A stretch of DNA of 64,000 nucleotides from Marivivens donghaensis (GCF_030410045.1 NZ_JAUFRA010000006.1:124001-188000), one strand, 5' to 3'. Positions 36,727-45,364 are shown, counted from the first letter of the stretch. The notes: generated by a model from the sequence alone, not told the origin. Program-made: numbers and translations.

Positions 36727-37617
36727 ATGACAGAGCAAATGGCTGATGAAAAAGCACGCGCATCCGCATGGTTCCGTCAATTAAGAGACGACATCGTCGC
36801 GGCTTTTGAAAACCTTGAAGACACCCAGACTGAAGGCCCGACGGCTTCGCTACCTGTTGGCCGTTTTGAAGTCACGGAAACGAAACGTCAGGGCGACGCA
36901 GGCGAGGATGCAGGCGGCGGTCTTATGAGCGTGATGCGCGGTGGTCGCGTGTTCGAAAAGGTCGGCGTGAACGTGTCGACTGTTTATGGTTCCTTGGGTG
37001 TGGCCGCACAGAAATCGATGGCAGCCCGAGGCGTTCCCGGCGTTGAAGATGACCCGCGTTTCTGGGCGTCGGGAATTTCGCTCGTGGCGCACATGCAAAA
37101 CCCACATGCGCCCGCTGTCCACATGAATACACGGATGTTCTGGACCCCTGCGGCGTGGTGGTTTGGCGGCGGCTCGGACCTCAACCCATGCATCGAGTAT
37201 TCCGAGGACACCCAGCATTTCCACGACGTGCAAAAACAGCATCTCGACCCGCATGGCGACCACCTCTACCCCGAACTAAAGGCTTGGGCGGATGAGTATT
37301 TCTACGTTCCACACCGTGGTCGCGCACGTGGTGTTGGCGGTATCTTTATGGACGACCGCAATTCTGGCGATTGGGAAGCCGATTTCGCACTGACCCAAGA
37401 CATCGGTCGTGCGTTTTTGCCCGCGTATCTTCCGGTGACCGAAAAACGGCGCAACACGCCGTGGACTGAGGCGGATAAGGATACGCAATTGATCCACCGT
37501 GGCCTCTATGCCGAGTATAATCTTGTTTACGATCGCGGCACCAAATTCGGCCTCGCCACTGGTCACGATGCTAACGCGGTTCTGATGAGCCTACCTCCGA
37601 TGGCGAAATGGATCTAA
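36727..37617 (+). CDS. hemF: oxygen-dependent coproporphyrinogen III oxidase
   Basis: A 296-aa aerobic enzyme that converts coproporphyrinogen III to protoporphyrinogen IX in heme and bacteriochlorophyll synthesis. GGRVFEKVGVNVSTVYG, FWASGISLVAHMQNPHAPAVH (about residues 115-136, with the conserved His/Arg set), WWFGGGSDLNPCI, HRGRARGVGGIFMDD and the C-terminal AEYNLVYDRGTKFGL are signature blocks. ATG 36727 follows AAAGG; the long upstream in-frame extension overlaps the lipoprotein region and is not protein-like. LysE overlaps its end by 10 bp. Confidence 0.97.
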   Translation: MTEQMADEKARASAWFRQLRDDIVAAFENLEDTQTEGPTASLPVGRFEVTETKRQGDAGEDAGGGLMSVMRGGRVFEKVGVNVSTVYGSLGVAAQKSMAARGVPGVEDDPRFWASGISLVAHMQNPHAPAVHMNTRMFWTPAAWWFGGGSDLNPCIEYSEDTQHFHDVQKQHLDPHGDHLYPELKAWADEYFYVPHRGRARGVGGIFMDDRNSGDWEADFALTQDIGRAFLPAYLPVTEKRRNTPWTEADKDTQLIHRGLYAEYNLVYDRGTKFGLATGHDANAVLMSLPPMAKWI

Positions 37618-38228
37618 CCCAGTCGATCCTGCAATTTGCCCTAGCGTCGTTTCTGATTGAACTGACGCCTGGGCCGAACATGGCCTATCTTGCCGTTGTC
37701 GCGGCCTGTGAGGGGCGGCGTTATGGCTTTGCGGCTGTGGCAGGCGTTGCGCTCGGACTGGCCTTGGTCGGGATCGCGGCGGCGCTGGGCGTTGGGGCGA
37801 TGATCAATGCCTCGGCCGTTCTGTATCAAACTTTACGCTGGGGCGGTGTGCTCTATCTACTGTGGTTGGCCTATGATGGTTGGCGCGATTCTGAGGAAGA
37901 GATCGAACACGCCGCGCTCGGCTCGCCGTTGGTGTTGTTCTTTCGGCGCGGTCTGATCACGAACCTTCTGAACCCCAAAGCAGCCGTATTCTACATCGCC
38001 GTTTTGCCGGGTTTTGTCGTAGATGGCGTCGCGGTGATGCCGCAGACAGTTACGTTGTCCATTGTCTATGTGGTCGTCGCGACGGCGATCCATGCGGCGA
38101 TTGTCGGCTTGGCAGGGACGGCACAGACCCTTCTCGAAAACCCGAGAAAAAGGTTGGTCCTGCGGCGAGTCTTGTCGGTCGCTCTGGCCTTGGTCGCGTT
38201 TTGGTTTGCGTGGAAAACGCGGGGTTAG
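37608..38228 (+). CDS. LysE-family amino acid exporter
   Basis: A 206-aa inner-membrane protein of the LysE/RhtB family, which export amino acids and related compounds. The N-terminal LIELTPGPNMAYLAVVAACEGRR carries the family motif TPGPN, and six hydrophobic segments follow, with FRRGLITNLLNPKAAVFYIAVLPGF as the second family block (split at about residues 110-136). Its ATG lies inside the end of hemF in another frame, so translation may be coupled. The substrate is unknown. Confidence 0.92.
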   Translation: MDLTQSILQFALASFLIELTPGPNMAYLAVVAACEGRRYGFAAVAGVALGLALVGIAAALGVGAMINASAVLYQTLRWGGVLYLLWLAYDGWRDSEEEIEHAALGSPLVLFFRRGLITNLLNPKAAVFYIAVLPGFVVDGVAVMPQTVTLSIVYVVVATAIHAAIVGLAGTAQTLLENPRKRLVLRRVLSVALALVAFWFAWKTRG

Positions 38229-38232
38229 CGCA

Positions 38233-38258
38233 AAACGGGGACCCGAAGGCCCCCGTTT
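38233..38258. terminator. bidirectional terminator
   Basis: AAACGGGG (38233-38240) pairs with CCCCGTTT (38251-38258) around a 10-nt loop that can pair further (ACCC/GGC). It sits between convergent lysE-type gene and hemE. Confidence 0.75.
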
Positions 38259-38279
38259 GAAGAGTGTCGAACGATCAGA

Positions 38280-39308
38280 TTATGCGCCGCGCACCGTATC
38301 GATCATCAATTGAACGTTGTCAGGGCTCGCATCAGGTGTGATCCCGTGACCGAGGTTAAAGATGTGCGGCCCATTAGACAGCGCATCCACAACTTTGCGC
38401 GTTTCGCGGATCAGGTCGTCGCCACCCGTGACCATGTGATGAGAGGCGAGGTTGCCTTGAACGCAGCCGCCTGTTTGCACGTGAGCTGCCGCCCATTCAG
38501 GCGAAACGCCGTCGTCGAGCGCAATACAATCGGCGCCGATCTTTTCGTGCAGCCCCTCATAGCGTTCACCGGCACCACGCGGGAAGGCGATGACGGGCAA
38601 ATCAGGGTAGCGGTTTTTCAGCGCTGCGGTAATCCGTCGGGCGGGTTCAACCGCGAAATCGTAGAAGTCCTGACCCTGAAGGCTGCAAGCCCAACTGTCG
38701 AAAATCTTAACGACCTCTGCCCCTGCGACGACCTGTTTGGACAGGTATTCGATGGTCGCATCTGTCAGAAGGTCGATGAGCGCCGCAAAGGTCGCACGGT
38801 CGGCGGCTTTCAAAGCGTGTGCAGGGCCCTGATCCGGCGTCCCGCGGCCTGCGATCATATAGGTCGCAACCGTCCATGGTGCGCCAGCGAAACCGATCAG
38901 CGTCGTTTCCTTGGGCAATTCACGCGAGAGAATTTTGACTGTTTCGTAAACAGGGTTCAGAACTTCATCGATCTGATCAATCGGCTTGAGCGCCTTGAGT
39001 TCCGCAGGTGTCGTGACCGTTGTCATTCGCGGACCCTCGCCCGTTTCAAACCAAAGATCGACGCCCAAGGCCTGCGGCAAAAGCAAAATGTCTGCAAAAA
39101 GAATCGCTGCGTCGAATCCGTAACGGCGGATCGGTTGCAAGGTGACCTCTGCGGCGAGTTCCGAATTGTAGCAAAGTGACAGGAAATCCCCTGCTTGCGC
39201 ACGGGTTGCGCGATATTCAGGGAGATACCGTCCTGCTTGCCGCATCATCCAAATTGGCGGGGTAGGCAGTTTTTCACCGGCAAGAGCGCGCAAGATCGTC
39301 TTTGTCAT
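38280..39308 (-). CDS. hemE: uroporphyrinogen decarboxylase
   Basis: A 342-aa enzyme that removes four acetate carboxyls from uroporphyrinogen III to give coproporphyrinogen III. The N-terminal PIWMMRQAGRYLPEYR binds the substrate carboxylates, followed by the ILFADILLLPQALGVDL block with the catalytic Asp, GFAGAPWTVATYMI and the ending NLGHGITPDASPDNV. The second Met of a MTM pair (39308) is chosen because AAGGA is 6-7 nt before it and directly abuts the first. It is divergent from hemC by 92 bp, so a shared regulatory region for heme genes is likely. Confidence 0.97.
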   Translation of the reverse strand: MTKTILRALAGEKLPTPPIWMMRQAGRYLPEYRATRAQAGDFLSLCYNSELAAEVTLQPIRRYGFDAAILFADILLLPQALGVDLWFETGEGPRMTTVTTPAELKALKPIDQIDEVLNPVYETVKILSRELPKETTLIGFAGAPWTVATYMIAGRGTPDQGPAHALKAADRATFAALIDLLTDATIEYLSKQVVAGAEVVKIFDSWACSLQGQDFYDFAVEPARRITAALKNRYPDLPVIAFPRGAGERYEGLHEKIGADCIALDDGVSPEWAAAHVQTGGCVQGNLASHHMVTGGDDLIRETRKVVDALSNGPHIFNLGHGITPDASPDNVQLMIDTVRGA

Positions 39309-39400
39309 GGTCATTCCTTTTCGTTCCCGTGGTTGGTCGCCAATGACGCAGGGCAAGTCAAGCCATTGCTGGCACGCAAAGGCGCGGCTAGAAAGCGCAT

Positions 39401-40348
39401 ATGACCATGATTTTGCCCACACCCGCTGAACCGCTTATGATCGGAACCCGTGGTTCGCCACTGGCGCTGGCGCAAGCCTACGAAACCCGCGCTCGTTTGA
39501 TGGCGGCCTTTGATCTGCCCGAGGGTGCCTTTGAGATCGTTGTGATTAAGACCACAGGCGATGATCGTTCGATGATCGATGCGGATCGTCCGCTCAAGGA
39601 AATCGGCAATAAGGGTCTGTTTACCAAAGAAATCGAAGAGGCCATGTTGGATGGTCGGATCGATATCGCGGTTCATTCGATGAAAGACATGCCTGTCGCA
39701 CAGCCTGATGGGCTTGTGCTCGATTGTTATCTCCCGCGTGAAGATGTGCGTGACGCCTTTGTGTCGTTGAAAGAGGGTGGCTTGGCCGCTCTGCCCGAAG
39801 GTGCCTTGGTTGGGACGTCATCCCTGCGCCGTAAAGCACAGCTTTTGAATCGCCGTCCCGATCTGAGAATCGTGGAATTTCGTGGTAACGTTCAGACGCG
39901 GTTGAAGAAATTGGGCGATGGAGTTGCGGATGCGACTTTCCTCGCGATGGCAGGTTTGAATCGTTTGAACATGACCGACGTGCCGCGCGTGGCCATCGAA
40001 GTCGAAGAAATGCTGCCCGCCGTTGCGCAGGGTGCAATCGGGATCGAACGCCGCGTAGATGATGAACGCGCAGCTATGATGCTGGCTGCGATCCACCACA
40101 CCCCGACAGGGCAGCGGCTCGCTGCTGAGCGGGCGTTTCTAGCGGCTCTGGACGGGTCGTGTGAAACACCCATTGGCGGTTTGGCAGAACTAAAGGGCGA
40201 CACTCTGCGCCTTCGCGGAGAGATTTTGCGCATCGACGGTTCGCAATCCCTGAGCGATGAAGTCTCTGGTCCGATCAGCGAAGGTCCCGCTTTGGGCCAA
40301 GCCTTGGCTAAAACCTTGCTCGATAGGGCGGGCGGACGCTTCTTTTAA
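39401..40348 (+). CDS. hemC: hydroxymethylbilane synthase
   Basis: A 315-aa porphobilinogen deaminase that joins four porphobilinogens into the linear tetrapyrrole. IGTRGSPLALAQAYE, KTTGDD, KGLFTKEIEEAML, VHSMKDMP, GTSSLRRKAQLL, FRGNVQTRLKKL and the domain 3 block LDGSCETPIGG (Cys carrying the dipyrromethane cofactor) are intact. The product feeds HemD and then HemE and HemF, both in this window. A terminator follows at 40358. Confidence 0.97.
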   Translation: MTMILPTPAEPLMIGTRGSPLALAQAYETRARLMAAFDLPEGAFEIVVIKTTGDDRSMIDADRPLKEIGNKGLFTKEIEEAMLDGRIDIAVHSMKDMPVAQPDGLVLDCYLPREDVRDAFVSLKEGGLAALPEGALVGTSSLRRKAQLLNRRPDLRIVEFRGNVQTRLKKLGDGVADATFLAMAGLNRLNMTDVPRVAIEVEEMLPAVAQGAIGIERRVDDERAAMMLAAIHHTPTGQRLAAERAFLAALDGSCETPIGGLAELKGDTLRLRGEILRIDGSQSLSDEVSGPISEGPALGQALAKTLLDRAGGRFF

Positions 40349-40357
40349 TAGAGTTTC

Positions 40358-40388
40358 AAGGCCGCCAAAAATGGCGGCTTTGTTTTTT
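40358..40388 (+). terminator. rho-independent terminator after hemC
   Basis: AAGGCCGCC pairs with GGCGGCTTT over an AAAAAT loop (paired core 40361-40366 with 40373-40378), then TGTTTTTT. It lies 10 bp past the hemC stop and upstream of the tRNA promoter. Confidence 0.88.
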
Positions 40389-40422
40389 CGTCGGTCGGAA
40401 TGAAAAAAGCTGGCTTTGCCTC

Positions 40423-40451
40423 TTGACGCGGACCCCAGCCAATAATATTCC
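40423..40451 (+). promoter_or_regulatory. promoter of tRNA-Met
   Basis: TTGACG (40423-40428) and TATTCC (40446-40451) with a 17-bp spacer form a sigma-70-type promoter. The expected start near 40458 leaves a leader of about 6 nt before the tRNA, a common layout for stable RNA genes. Confidence 0.65.
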
Positions 40452-40463
40452 GCCCGCACTTTC

Positions 40464-40540
40464 GGCGGTGTAGCTCAGTTGGTTAGAGCAGAGGAATCAT
40501 AATCCTTGTGTCCGGGGTTCGAGTCCCTGCACCGCCACCA
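40464..40540 (+). tRNA. tRNA-Met (CAT), elongator type; integration site
   Basis: A 77-nt tRNA with encoded CCA. The acceptor stem GGCGGTG (40464-40470) pairs with CACCGCC (40530-40536), the D arm is GCTCAGTTGGTTAGAGC, and the anticodon stem GAGGA/TCCTT holds CAT at 40498-40500 in the loop. The T arm CGGGG-TTCGAGT-CCCTG has one G-T wobble. The first acceptor pair is G-C, so it is not an initiator. tRNA-Ile2 with a modified CAT is the only alternative; stem sequences favour elongator Met. Its 3' 17 bases recur at 46517-46533, marking it as the attachment site of the adjacent element. Confidence 0.95.
40524..40540 (+). repeat. left attachment-site repeat in the tRNA 3' end
   Basis: TCCCTGCACCGCCACCA at the tRNA 3' end is repeated exactly at 46517-46533. 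Beyond it, CCCCCAGATAT (40543-40553) is also repeated, at 46537-46547, after 2 bases here and 3 at the other copy. The tRNA stays whole at this side. Confidence 0.85.
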
Positions 40541-40609
40541 AACCCCCAGATATACGTTGATGAAAAGCATGGGTTTTTCCGAGATTGTTCTCTTGGAAAG
40601 GTGCCCGAA

Positions 40610-41716
40610 ATGCACACATCTACTCACACAGTCATACGGCACACTTTGTACCGTGACGGTTTCTATAACCTGAATATACGTGTTCCTGAAAAGGCACAGG
40701 GTCAATACGGCAAGCTGATACGTTGTCGATTGTCCGATGATCCTGAAGTTGCTCAGAATCTAACTAACCAGTTGGTGCCGTTACTACGTGGCAGCTTTGA
40801 TACTGGCTGTTTGCTTAACTACAAAGCCATCATCGAAAACCTCAAGCCTAGGCTGCTCAGGTATTCAGACCTTATGGAAGAGTATGTTGAGATCAGAAGG
40901 ATAAACCCCAAGTTACATGACCTAGCAGCACGTGAGTTGTTCTCCGTAGCTGGTGACAAAGAGGTTGCTAGCTACAAAAGAGAAGACGCAAGAATGATGG
41001 TCGGACAACTCCATGCTCGGGGTGTTATGACGGCAACCATCCGCAAACGTATCAACTCCATCTGTGCAGTTTTGAACTACGCTTATGCCGAGTTGGATAT
41101 TGAGAAACGTAATCCGTTCTCTCGTGTTGTAATCTCGGGCGAGGGGTTGGACGTCAAACGACGAGGTACGTTCACGATTGATCAGCTTCGTGAGGGGTAT
41201 GAAGAAACATTGGCTTCGAAGAGCACTGTAAGACTGCTTTTCCCTATCCTCGGAGAAACAGGTTGCCGTATCGGAGAGATTGTTGGCTTGAGGCTTGAGG
41301 ATGTCGATCTGGATCAGGGTGTCATTCACATACGTCCACACCCTCACAGAAGGCTTAAGACGGCTGGTAGTGAACGAAGCCTCCCGTTGCTGGGTTATGC
41401 AGAGAAGGCCATGAGAGAGGCTCTACGTGGCTCTGATGGAATGTTTGTATTCCCTCGGTATTGCAGGCCTAGTGGGTTCGTACCTACACATGCAAGCAAT
41501 GCCCTTAACAAATGGATCAAAGCAAGGTTTGGTGGGCTAACTGCACACTGCTTAAGGCATACCATGAGAGATCGACTGAGGGCTGTTGAGGCACCATTGG
41601 AAATGATTGATCAGGTTGGTGGGTGGTCCTCTGTCAACACCATGGGTTCCAAATATGGACGTGGTTATGAGGTTGATCAGTTAACCACTTGGATGGATCG
41701 GGTCACACTAAAGTAG
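40610..41716 (+). CDS. tyrosine recombinase / integrase
   Basis: A 368-aa tyrosine-family site-specific recombinase. The catalytic domain (about 190-368) shows Arg220 in GETGCRIGEI, a beta-hairpin Lys near residue 250 (RRLKTAGSERSLPL), His313-x2-Arg316 in AHCLRHTMRDRL, Trp339 in GGWSS in place of the second His, and the nucleophile Tyr, most likely Tyr349 in SKYGRGY (Tyr353 is the alternative). The N-terminal SAM-like core-binding domain is at about 85-170. It starts 70 bp after the tRNA whose 3' end is the attachment site, the usual integrase position. GGAAAGG at 40595-40601 sets ATG 40610. The upstream in-frame extension into the tRNA was rejected. Confidence 0.93.
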   Translation: MHTSTHTVIRHTLYRDGFYNLNIRVPEKAQGQYGKLIRCRLSDDPEVAQNLTNQLVPLLRGSFDTGCLLNYKAIIENLKPRLLRYSDLMEEYVEIRRINPKLHDLAARELFSVAGDKEVASYKREDARMMVGQLHARGVMTATIRKRINSICAVLNYAYAELDIEKRNPFSRVVISGEGLDVKRRGTFTIDQLREGYEETLASKSTVRLLFPILGETGCRIGEIVGLRLEDVDLDQGVIHIRPHPHRRLKTAGSERSLPLLGYAEKAMREALRGSDGMFVFPRYCRPSGFVPTHASNALNKWIKARFGGLTAHCLRHTMRDRLRAVEAPLEMIDQVGGWSSVNTMGSKYGRGYEVDQLTTWMDRVTLK

Positions 41717-41732
41717 TCAGAATTGGGCCTGA

Positions 41733-42983
41733 TTACGATTGTGCGGTCTTCACTTTTATTCGAGGTACCACACCCGTTTTGTACCAAAAAGTTGATCTCA
41801 GTGCAGCTGCTGTCGTCTCTGCATGTATAGCTGGGACCACTAGTGAATCATGGACTGGTAGGGCAGCAATGTTCTTGTATTTGTACAATCCATAAAGGGT
41901 TCGAAAGAGGATATCTGCCTCCGTGTGTTGGAGGGTAAAGGTGTCCTCTTTGACTGGCTCTAGCAGGTCAAGAAAAGGCATTTGTTCTAGAAAGATGTTA
42001 GCTACAGATTGCCACTTCACACCTTTCACTTTCATACCATGAGGCCATCTATCCCGAGGGAAATTGGCATTGCCAAGAGCCTTGGTGACGATAGCTTTTA
42101 CCTGCTCTCTCGTTAATAAATTGTTCAGGCCATTCACGACGTTTTGGTAGTAGTCTTCTCCCGAAGGGGATTCTTCGAGTGCTTGCATTTGTAGATTGGA
42201 TCGGCTTCGGCTGAATAGGATAGTCGGTTGGCATGAGGTTATGTCTACCTCAGATACTGGCTCACCATCGATCATGATATTGAGCCTCTTGGATTCAGAC
42301 ATCTGCTCACAACCTCCATAGGTTCTGCCTGCCCCAAAGAGGTCATGAGCAAATGTTCTGTAAAATCCTCTGAAAGTTCTGGGTTCTCCTTTGTTGGAAA
42401 AGAGGCCGTCGAAACTATGGGTCATAGCCAGAGTGTTGAGTTCTTCAAGTTCAGATTGGATTGCTTCTAACTGCTCTGTCGTATGTCGTTTGGCAGGCAG
42501 TCTGTAACCTGCCTGAAGGTGATATTTCTTAAGTGTACGATGATTGATTTTTATAAGTTGGTGTTTAGCCAGTCTTGGCCTTTCTGGCATAGTATCAAAC
42601 CAGAGCAAACCGTCAGGAATGGATGCTATGAGTTCAGACGATACAGTCCAACGTCTGGCATATCCGTCCTTAGCTAACTGATTTGGCACCAACGATATCC
42701 AGCCAGCCATTTGCATGGCTTCAACTACAGTGGTCATGACTTTTAGGGAAACTGGATAGTTCTCAGATTGATGCTTACTTCGATTGGTAATCCAATACAC
42801 CTGATGATCAGGATCGATCGAAGCTGCTCTGACTATAGAGCCAAACACTATCCGTCTTTTCTCGTTATGCTTCGCACCTTTTGTCGAGAAGTTTAGCTGT
42901 GAGAATATACCCTCAAGTTGACCAGTTTGTTCTGTCCAGACAGGTCTAACAAAGGTACCTTTGGATAAGTCTATATCGATCAT
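41733..42983 (-). CDS. compact family A polymerase-like replication protein
   Basis: A 416-aa protein with the motif series of family A (Pol I/T7) polymerases: GAGRTYGG (about 217-224, compare TGRLSS), motif A EVDITS (Asp247, compare SADYSQ), motif B R292-x3-K296 followed after seven residues by G304-N305 instead of Tyr/Phe-Gly, LQHTEADILFRTL (about 351-363, compare MQGTAADIIKRAM), and motif C PVHDSLVV (His378-Asp379). Asp247 to Arg292 is 45 residues, against 49 in E. coli Pol I. The first about 200 residues look like helix-rich winged-helix DNA binding, with no exonuclease motif. DNA polymerase, primase-polymerase or RNA polymerase are all possible. It converges on the integrase with a 16-bp gap. 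Confidence 0.7.
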   Translation of the reverse strand: MIDIDLSKGTFVRPVWTEQTGQLEGIFSQLNFSTKGAKHNEKRRIVFGSIVRAASIDPDHQVYWITNRSKHQSENYPVSLKVMTTVVEAMQMAGWISLVPNQLAKDGYARRWTVSSELIASIPDGLLWFDTMPERPRLAKHQLIKINHRTLKKYHLQAGYRLPAKRHTTEQLEAIQSELEELNTLAMTHSFDGLFSNKGEPRTFRGFYRTFAHDLFGAGRTYGGCEQMSESKRLNIMIDGEPVSEVDITSCQPTILFSRSRSNLQMQALEESPSGEDYYQNVVNGLNNLLTREQVKAIVTKALGNANFPRDRWPHGMKVKGVKWQSVANIFLEQMPFLDLLEPVKEDTFTLQHTEADILFRTLYGLYKYKNIAALPVHDSLVVPAIHAETTAAALRSTFWYKTGVVPRIKVKTAQS

Positions 42984-43102
42984 ATCGGTCTAACCTGAGT
43001 AAATATGTGGACTAGTAGGGTTACTACTTTGAGGGTTCATCTTTAAAGGTATACTGGGACCTTTTTTAGATGGGGGTTTAGAGTATAATTTCAAGTGCTG
43101 TA

Positions 43103-43133
43103 TAAACAAAAAGAGACGGCCTAAAGGCCGCCT
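43103..43133 (-). terminator. rho-independent terminator after the surface-protein gene
   Basis: On the minus strand, AGGCGGCC and GGCCGTCT pair (43115-43121 with 43126-43132) over the loop TTTA, followed by CTTTTTGTTT. It ends the transcript of the FN3/beta-barrel gene 27 bp past its stop, so the polymerase-like gene downstream needs its own promoter in 42984-43102. Confidence 0.85.
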
Positions 43134-43159
43134 CCTGTATCTTCAAAATGTGATCTAAG

Positions 43160-45364
43160 TCAGTATCTCAGGTCTGCGTTCAGAGCCACTGAATGCCGTG
43201 TAGCCCCACCAATGCTGTCGAGGCCCAACTCGAGTTCGAGGGTCCCGTTGCCGTCCTTGGTCGTGCCTAGGAGGCCGAGCAGGAGACCTGTGCCGCAGTT
43301 ACGAGAGGTAGAGCTGCTTAACTCCGTGTACTCACACATTGCTTTAGGTGTCACAGTAGCCACCAGCAGACTATTGGCCAGTGTCTGACCGTCCATGGCT
43401 GCACGGTACTTGGGTGCTACGGAGACATCTGCATACGACACGAGGCCACCGTCCATCGAAAGTGTGCTGTCTGTCAGGCCATAGGCTGTGCCAGTAAAAC
43501 CAATGGTGCCGAGGTCTGCACGAGCAGCATTGATCGAGAACGTTGGCCAAAGTTCAGAACTCTCATCAATGGTAGTCACACCAGTCAGCGTCAGGCCACT
43601 TAGAACAGACGTGCTATGGTAGATACTATCGAGATCAAGTGTCCCGTTTGTTAACTGCAGATCATGTTCGTTCTGCTTAATCGTGAGGTGACCATCTAGG
43701 TACAGCTGGTTTTGTAGTTCGGTTACGAAGTAACCACCGATTGAGGCCCCGAAAGAGGTCTGATCACCTGTAAAGGTGCCAGTCATGTCGGACTGAATAT
43801 ACTCGGCACCTACAAACCAACCCAGCATGGCTGTGTCAGACGACAAGTATTCCCAAGCTATGCGACCAGACAATGCACCTGTGGTGTTTCCATTCTCGTC
43901 ACGTTGAAGATTAAAGTCCCCAGACGTCATGCGTCTGTAGTTGCCATCAAAGTTCCCAAACTGACCAAAGAAACTACCGTCAATATTGGCTGAAGTCGTG
44001 GATACAGATGCAGAGCCATCGATGTCGAAAGGAATGTTGGATGGACAGGTTGCAGATGAGGCACCGCTTGATACGTTTCCACAGAGGATAAACCGATCCC
44101 TTGCTGACGACATGAAACCTGACGCCTCCTGAACACCGTTGCGAATGCTTTGAAGAGCAACTGATTGCACTTGTTCACGGATTACATCTTCGTTTTGGGT
44201 GAATACCGATTGTGGAGAACCAGAAGTTAATGCAACCGGAGCGGATGCAGTTCCGTTCCCAACAGATGTAATTGCACGTAGTTTAACGTATTGTGTGGTA
44301 CCAGTTATTAAGCCACTTGTAATAGTTACCGGGCTGGTCGTTGTTCCAGAGCTCGTCCATGTCCCATTGTCGATTTGGTATTCATAATCCGTGATATTTG
44401 ATCCACCAGTGCTGGTTGGAGCAGTAAATGATACGGTTGCTTGGTTGTTGCTTAGTATTGCTGACAGTGAAGTTGGGGCATTGGGTACAGTAATTGGGGT
44501 AGCTGAAATGGCTGAAGATGCCAAGCCATCACCTACACCATTTACGGCTCGTACTTTGACCGAATACGTGGTGCCATTTGTAAGTCCGGAAATAGTAAAA
44601 GAGGTTGAAGTAGTGCTTGCGGAAATCCAGTTACCGTCTCCGTTGAGTTCATACTCGTAATCTGTGATGATGTTGGCTGTTTCTCCCGCACCTGTTGGTA
44701 GGTCAGAAGGAGCCGTGTAAGAAAGGCTAATTGAGCCATCTCCTACGACGGAGGAAAGACTTGTTGGGAGGTTTGGAGTGCCTAGATAAACCGCACTGGT
44801 GGTTGGAACATCTGAAGCAGCGCCAGTTAGCGCTCCAGTGAATGAAAAATTCCGAGAATTATATGTGTAATCCACGGTGAAACTGGCTGTAGTTGCATTT
44901 GCAAAAGTGGTTGTGCCATCAGCAAAACCTGAAGAGGGGGTGTTGTCCGTGAAGTTGGCAGAACTCCATCCACAGTCTGTCATGATCGTTGCGATCGTAG
45001 CTGGTGACAGCTCGCCAGCTGAGCCTGTCGATGAGTATGTGTAACTAGCTTCGGTGTTAGACCAAGTGTTGGTTGCCGAACGATAATATCCACCGTTGTA
45101 ATAGTAATAGCGGGTCGTTCCAGATACAGTCGTGCCTATCAAAATTTGAGTGAGGTTTGCTGAGGCTTGCAGGTATCCTACTTCCAACCAGCAAGTATTG
45201 TTGTTACCGATTAAACTTTCGTAAAGACGATCGTTGGGGTCAGAAGTGCCTGCATCAAAAGCCAATGCTGTATTGGCGTTGAGGCAGGTAAGTCCTACGA
45301 GTAGAGATTTTAGCCCCTTATTAAAAACACCCTTCAAACTAATGCTAATCTCTTGGTTATTCAT
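43160..45364 (-). CDS. secreted protein with two FN3 domains and C-terminal beta-barrel
   Basis: A 734-aa predicted outer-membrane protein. A signal peptide ends near NTALA (residue 35). A Ser/Thr/Gly/Tyr-rich N-terminal region (36-195) holds a few Cys. Two fibronectin type III domains follow (about 197-291 and 295-381), each with DYEYxxxxGxW and a TxYxVK/LRA strand. A helical linker (385-425, REQVQSVALQSIRNG then ARDRFI) precedes an autotransporter-like barrel (about 480-734) whose strands alternate polar and apolar residues and whose last residues are LNADLRY, with the aromatic end expected for BAM-dependent insertion. ATG 45364 has GAAGG upstream. It resembles roseobacter surface proteins; adhesion or phage receptor masking are guesses. 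Confidence 0.75.
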   Translation of the reverse strand: MNNQEISISLKGVFNKGLKSLLVGLTCLNANTALAFDAGTSDPNDRLYESLIGNNNTCWLEVGYLQASANLTQILIGTTVSGTTRYYYYNGGYYRSATNTWSNTEASYTYSSTGSAGELSPATIATIMTDCGWSSANFTDNTPSSGFADGTTTFANATTASFTVDYTYNSRNFSFTGALTGAASDVPTTSAVYLGTPNLPTSLSSVVGDGSISLSYTAPSDLPTGAGETANIITDYEYELNGDGNWISASTTSTSFTISGLTNGTTYSVKVRAVNGVGDGLASSAISATPITVPNAPTSLSAILSNNQATVSFTAPTSTGGSNITDYEYQIDNGTWTSSGTTTSPVTITSGLITGTTQYVKLRAITSVGNGTASAPVALTSGSPQSVFTQNEDVIREQVQSVALQSIRNGVQEASGFMSSARDRFILCGNVSSGASSATCPSNIPFDIDGSASVSTTSANIDGSFFGQFGNFDGNYRRMTSGDFNLQRDENGNTTGALSGRIAWEYLSSDTAMLGWFVGAEYIQSDMTGTFTGDQTSFGASIGGYFVTELQNQLYLDGHLTIKQNEHDLQLTNGTLDLDSIYHSTSVLSGLTLTGVTTIDESSELWPTFSINAARADLGTIGFTGTAYGLTDSTLSMDGGLVSYADVSVAPKYRAAMDGQTLANSLLVATVTPKAMCEYTELSSSTSRNCGTGLLLGLLGTTKDGNGTLELELGLDSIGGATRHSVALNADLRY

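Noticed and set aside
40508..40609. An N-terminal extension of the integrase reaching into the tRNA gene
   Set aside because: It would need translation from the tRNA sequence, and a good RBS (GGAAAGG) sits before the ATG at 40610.
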